64,000 nt of DNA, from the NCBI GenBank assembly GCA_026914155.1, contig JAPPGH010000049.1, positions 1-64,000 on the forward strand, read 5' to 3'. The stretch comes from Candidatus Palauibacter rhopaloidicola. GTDB taxonomy: Bacteria > Gemmatimonadota > Gemmatimonadetes > Palauibacterales > Palauibacteraceae. Positions within the stretch are counted from its first letter, which is position 1, and every line of letters begins with the position of its first letter. Made by a program: the position numbers and the translations under genes. Shown here piece after piece: positions 60,694-64,000 of this stretch. The notes under the pieces are model-generated. The model was not told the DNA's origin and made no database searches. It saw only the letters and a program-made list of their open reading frames with translations.

Positions 60694-61944
60694 ATGGACA
60701 TCGCCGAACTCAAGTCGAAGTCGATCGGCGAGCTTCATGACATGGCCGAAGAACTCGACATCCACAACTTCTCGGGTCTTCGAAAGCAGGACCTGATCTT
60801 TCGGATCGAACAGAATCTCCTCGATTCCGACATCGTCCTCCGGGGCGAGGGCGTCCTCGAGATTCTGCCGGAGGGCTACGGCTTTCTGCGGAGCCAGGAC
60901 TGGAACTACCTGTACGGCCCGGACGACATCTACGTCTCCCCGTCGCAGATCAAGCGCTTCGACATGCGGACGGGCGACACCATACAGGGCCGCGTGCGGC
61001 CGCCGAAGGAGGGGGAGCGCTACCTCGCCCTGCTGAAGGTGGAGACGCTCAACGGCGTGGATCCGGACAAGGCGAAGCACCGGATCGCGTTCGACAACCT
61101 CCGGCCGCGTTATCCGGAGGAACGGCTCGTCCTCGAGCAGGAGGACGGCGATGTGTCGATGCGGATTCTCGACCTCATCGCGCCGATCGGTAAGGGGCAG
61201 CGCAGCCTCATCGTCTCCCCGCCCAAGGCCGGGAAGACGATCCTCCTGCAGAAGATCGCGAACGCGATCGTCGCGAACCAGCCGGACGCGAAGGTGATCG
61301 TACTCCTCATCGACGAGCGGCCCGAAGAAGTCACGGACATGGAGGAGAACGTTCCGGCCGAGATCATCTCATCCACGTTCGATGAACCGGCCGACCGCCA
61401 CACGCAGGTGGCGGAGATGGTGATCGAGAAAGCCAAGCGGCTGGTCGAATACCAGCACGATGTCGTGATCCTCCTCGATTCGATCACGCGCCTCGCGCGG
61501 GCCTACAACACGACGGTCCCCCACTCGGGCAAGATCCTCTCCGGCGGCGTGGATGCGAACGCGCTCCACCGGCCGAAGCGCTTCTTCGGCGCGGCGCGAA
61601 ACATCGAGGAGGGGGGCAGCCTCACGATCATCGCGACGGCCCTCATCGAGACGGGCAGCCGGATGGACGAGGTCATCTTCGAGGAATTCAAGGGCACGGG
61701 GAACAGCGAAGTGCTGCTGGACCGCCAGATCTCCGACAAGCGGATCTACCCCGCGATCGACCTCAACCGTTCGAGCACGCGCAAGGAGGAACTCCTCCTG
61801 AACGAGGTCGAACTCAACCGGATGTACCTGTTGCGGAACTTCCTCTCGGACATGCCGCCGGCCGAGGCGATTCAGTTCATGATCGAGCGGCTGCAGCGCA
61901 CGGACACGAACCAGGAGTTCCTCGACTCGATGGCGGGCGGATAA
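60694..61944 (+). CDS. rho: Transcription termination factor Rho
   Basis: 416 aa, a normal Rho length. An N-terminal helix bundle ([33 protein letters not shown]), the RNA-binding cold-shock domain ([34 protein letters not shown]), Walker A in [13 protein letters not shown], Walker B in [16 protein letters not shown], the Q-loop region [21 protein letters not shown] and the R-loop in [17 protein letters not shown]. It forms the hexameric helicase that ends Rho-dependent transcription. CGGAGG precedes the ATG. Rho matters here because intrinsic terminators with U-runs are scarce in this window. Confidence 0.97.
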   Translation: MDIAELKSKSIGELHDMAEELDIHNFSGLRKQDLIFRIEQNLLDSDIVLRGEGVLEILPEGYGFLRSQDWNYLYGPDDIYVSPSQIKRFDMRTGDTIQGRVRPPKEGERYLALLKVETLNGVDPDKAKHRIAFDNLRPRYPEERLVLEQEDGDVSMRILDLIAPIGKGQRSLIVSPPKAGKTILLQKIANAIVANQPDAKVIVLLIDERPEEVTDMEENVPAEIISSTFDEPADRHTQVAEMVIEKAKRLVEYQHDVVILLDSITRLARAYNTTVPHSGKILSGGVDANALHRPKRFFGAARNIEEGGSLTIIATALIETGSRMDEVIFEEFKGTGNSEVLLDRQISDKRIYPAIDLNRSSTRKEELLLNEVELNRMYLLRNFLSDMPPAEAIQFMIERLQRTDTNQEFLDSMAGG

Positions 61945-61986
61945 CCGAGTTCGCGGCTCGCGGGCGCCATCTGCACGGGCGCCGAA

Positions 61987-64000
61987 TCACGGCGCCTCCA
62001 GCCAGCGGTCTTCCAGCACCTCCAGCAGCGCCGAATGCGTGGCCTCCCCCACCGTCAGGGTCACGCGGTACGTGCCCGGCGACACGGGCAACCCGGCCCC
62101 GCCCTGACCCTGGAGTCCCGGGTTCATGCGCAGATTCCAGGCCACGCGGTTCAGCCCCGGCCGGCCGGTCCCCTCGAGCTCGCGCACGACCCTCCCGCTG
62201 GCGAGTTCCGAGACTTCGATCGACACGTCGGCCGGAGAACCCAGGTAGTACTGGATCATCGTACCTGCCGGGGCGCTCTCGCCCGTCCAGTTCTTGTCAC
62301 CCGTGACGGAGCGGCTGCGCCGGATGTCGTTCTTCCAGAGGACGGCGGGCCGCGGCTCGAAGAGATGGGCGTCGCTCGCCAGGACGCTGTCGGTCATCGC
62401 CTGGAGGGCCGTGACGTCGTCGAGGATGTAGACGCTGCGTCCGTGCGTCGCGAGCACGAGGTCGTTCTCGCGGGGGTGGACGAGCACGTCGTCGATCCGG
62501 ACCACGGGCAGGTCCGGCATGAAATCGTGCCACGTGCCGCCCTCATCGAACGAGACGTGGAAGCCGAACTCGGTGCCGACGTAGAGCAGACGCGGGTTCC
62601 GCGGATCCTGCCGGACCGTGTTCACGTTTCCGAACGAGGGCAGATTCGACGAGATGTCCTCCCACGTCGCGCCGTAGTCGCGGGTCACGTACACGTAGGG
62701 GCGCAGGTCGTTGTTCTTGTGCCCGTCGATCGATACGTACGCGGTCGCCGGATCGGCATGCGAGGCTTCCACCCGGGACACGTAGTGCCGCGTCGTGCCT
62801 CCGGGGAGATTGCGGCTTACCTCGGTCCAGGTCGCGCCGCCGTCGCGGCTCACCTGGATGTTGCCGTCGTCGGTCCCGGCCCAGAGAAGGTCCGGGACGA
62901 TGGGCGACTCGGCGATGGACGTCATGCTGCCCCACATCGAGACGCCGTCGTTGCGCGACAGGGTGCACTCCATCCCGCGCTCGAACTGGGAGCACCGCGG
63001 GATGCCGTTGGCCACCCCCATCACGACCTCGGCGTCCCGATCCACGTCCTTCGTGAGGTCCGGGCCCATCGTCCACGTCTCGCCACGGTCGCGCGATGTG
63101 AAGAACCGGTTGCCGCCCGCATGAAGGATGCGCGGGTTGTGGGGCGAGAGGAGGAACGGCGTGTTCCAGTTCCACCGGATCTCGGTGTCGATCGACGGAA
63201 CCGGCGCGATGTTGGTGTCCATCGGGTCCTCTTCATCCGGGACCCGCGGCGTGATGGGGCGCGAGACGCCCTCGCGCAGATCCACGCGCCGGAGACGCCC
63301 GTTCTGCGATTCGACGAACACGATCGTCGGGTCCGTCGGGTCCACCTGGGTGTAGAACCCGTCGCCGCCGCCGACCCGGTACCAGTCCTGCGACAGGATC
63401 GGCCCGGAACGCACGGAACTCGGCCCGCACCAGCTCCCGTTGTCCTGAAGACCGGTGCACACGTAGTAGGGGCGCCGCATGTCCACGGAGGCGTGATAGG
63501 GCTGCCCGACGGCCGAGGGGCGCAGCGATTCCCAGGTCTCGCCCTGGTCCCAACTCACGTCGACCCCCCCGTCGTTGCCGATCACGAGGTGGTCGTGGTC
63601 GGCCGGATCGATCCAGAACGCGTGTTGGTCCACGTGGCCGTACCCGCTCAGCACCTCCCAGGTGCGGCCGCCGTCGCGTGACTTCGACACCCGCTGGTCC
63701 ACGGTATAGACGAGGTCCGGATCCTCGGGGGAGACGCGGATCTGGCTGAAGTACATGGGGCGTCCGTTCTCGTTGCTCCGGAACTCCCATGTGCGGCCCT
63801 TGTCCGCCGAGCGCCACACGCCGGACCACTGCGGGTCGGGCGGGAGCGAATCGACCCTCGCAAGCCTGCGCCATTCCTCCTGCTGCTCGTCGGAGAGCGG
63901 CGACTCGCGGTCCGCGGCGACCTCGATCTGGGCGTAGAGGACATCGGGATCGGCGGGCGTCATGGCGAGCGCGATGCGGCCCAGGGTGCCGGTGGGGAGT
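61987..64000 (-). CDS. VPS10/BNR-repeat beta-propeller protein, 5' end beyond the window
   Basis: At least 670 aa; the frame stays open to base 64000 (reading LPTGTLGRIALA before the internal Met at 63963), so the start is outside. Seven or more Asp-box motifs of the form S-x-D-x-G-x-T-W mark a propeller: SADKGRTWEF, SRDGGRTWEV, DQGETWESL, SRDRGETWTM, SRDGGATWTEV, TRDYGATWEDI, SFDEGGTWHDF. The C-terminal domain (VSIEVSELASGRVVRELEGTGRPGLNRVAWNLRMN, GTYRVTLTVGEATHSALLEVLED) is an Ig-like/FlgD-type segment. It is probably exported; sialidase-type catalytic residues are not evident. Confidence 0.85.
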   Translation of the reverse strand, partial: LPTGTLGRIALAMTPADPDVLYAQIEVAADRESPLSDEQQEEWRRLARVDSLPPDPQWSGVWRSADKGRTWEFRSNENGRPMYFSQIRVSPEDPDLVYTVDQRVSKSRDGGRTWEVLSGYGHVDQHAFWIDPADHDHLVIGNDGGVDVSWDQGETWESLRPSAVGQPYHASVDMRRPYYVCTGLQDNGSWCGPSSVRSGPILSQDWYRVGGGDGFYTQVDPTDPTIVFVESQNGRLRRVDLREGVSRPITPRVPDEEDPMDTNIAPVPSIDTEIRWNWNTPFLLSPHNPRILHAGGNRFFTSRDRGETWTMGPDLTKDVDRDAEVVMGVANGIPRCSQFERGMECTLSRNDGVSMWGSMTSIAESPIVPDLLWAGTDDGNIQVSRDGGATWTEVSRNLPGGTTRHYVSRVEASHADPATAYVSIDGHKNNDLRPYVYVTRDYGATWEDISSNLPSFGNVNTVRQDPRNPRLLYVGTEFGFHVSFDEGGTWHDFMPDLPVVRIDDVLVHPRENDLVLATHGRSVYILDDVTALQAMTDSVLASDAHLFEPRPAVLWKNDIRRSRSVTGDKNWTGESAPAGTMIQYYLGSPADVSIEVSELASGRVVRELEGTGRPGLNRVAWNLRMNPGLQGQGGAGLPVSPGTYRVTLTVGEATHSALLEVLEDRWLEAP

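Overview
This is a GC-rich, gene-dense bacterial chromosome segment, probably from a Gemmatimonadota-like organism. That placement is an inference from protein families (FG-GAP/ASPIC lipoproteins, NHL-propeller proteins, S9 peptidases, VPS10-type BNR proteins, several exported TPR proteins), not from a marker gene. Nearly all sequence is coding. I see no rRNA, tRNA, CRISPR array, insertion sequence or prophage.

Layout. 0.3-4.1 kb: guaB, a small DUF2281-like protein, a UDP-GlcNAc 4-epimerase and a coupled phosphopantetheinyl transferase. 4.3-10.6 kb: nitrogen metabolism, with glnA convergent to a giant NAD-glutamate dehydrogenase. 10.7-14.2 kb: a short SelW-like selenoprotein interrupted by an in-frame TGA, a cupin, an FGE-like protein without the active-site cysteines, a triple-DUF4377 lipoprotein and an orphan antitoxin preceded by the stump of its toxin. 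14.3-19.4 kb: an imuB / DUF6504 / dnaE2 mutagenesis cassette. 19.5-22.8 kb: DoxX, then two toxin-antitoxin-like pairs and an N-terminally truncated propeller gene. 22.8-36 kb: exported and surface proteins. 36.2-45.3 kb: moeA, a KAS III enzyme, an ECF sigma with an anti-sigma/CBM48 fusion, a D-amino-acid PLP enzyme, xdhC and etfBA. 45.4-51.2 kb: a second ECF sigma, a membrane protein, a Spy/CpxP-like protein, TolC, an HlyD adaptor and a MacB-type permease, together an apparent envelope-stress efflux operon. 51.2-56.9 kb: patatin, then a YhaO-like/YhaN-like nuclease-ATPase pair. 56.9-64 kb: ferredoxin-NADP reductase, ssb-pgsA, an MCE protein, rho and a partial BNR-repeat protein.

Cross-cutting signals. 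(1) A short element with core CCGTGGYRARACCC sits directly after stop codons at eight sites, nine copies in all, eight of them in the sense of the gene that ends there. (2) An 18-bp perfect palindrome occurs twice, once inside dnaE2 in frame. (3) Four genes appear to lack ATG/GTG/TTG starts where homology requires them: two have CTG overlapping the upstream stop as CTGA, and two have ATT after a good Shine-Dalgarno. (4) Several promoters lie so close to the start codon that leaderless mRNAs are expected. (5) The selenoprotein gene implies that the organism uses selenocysteine.
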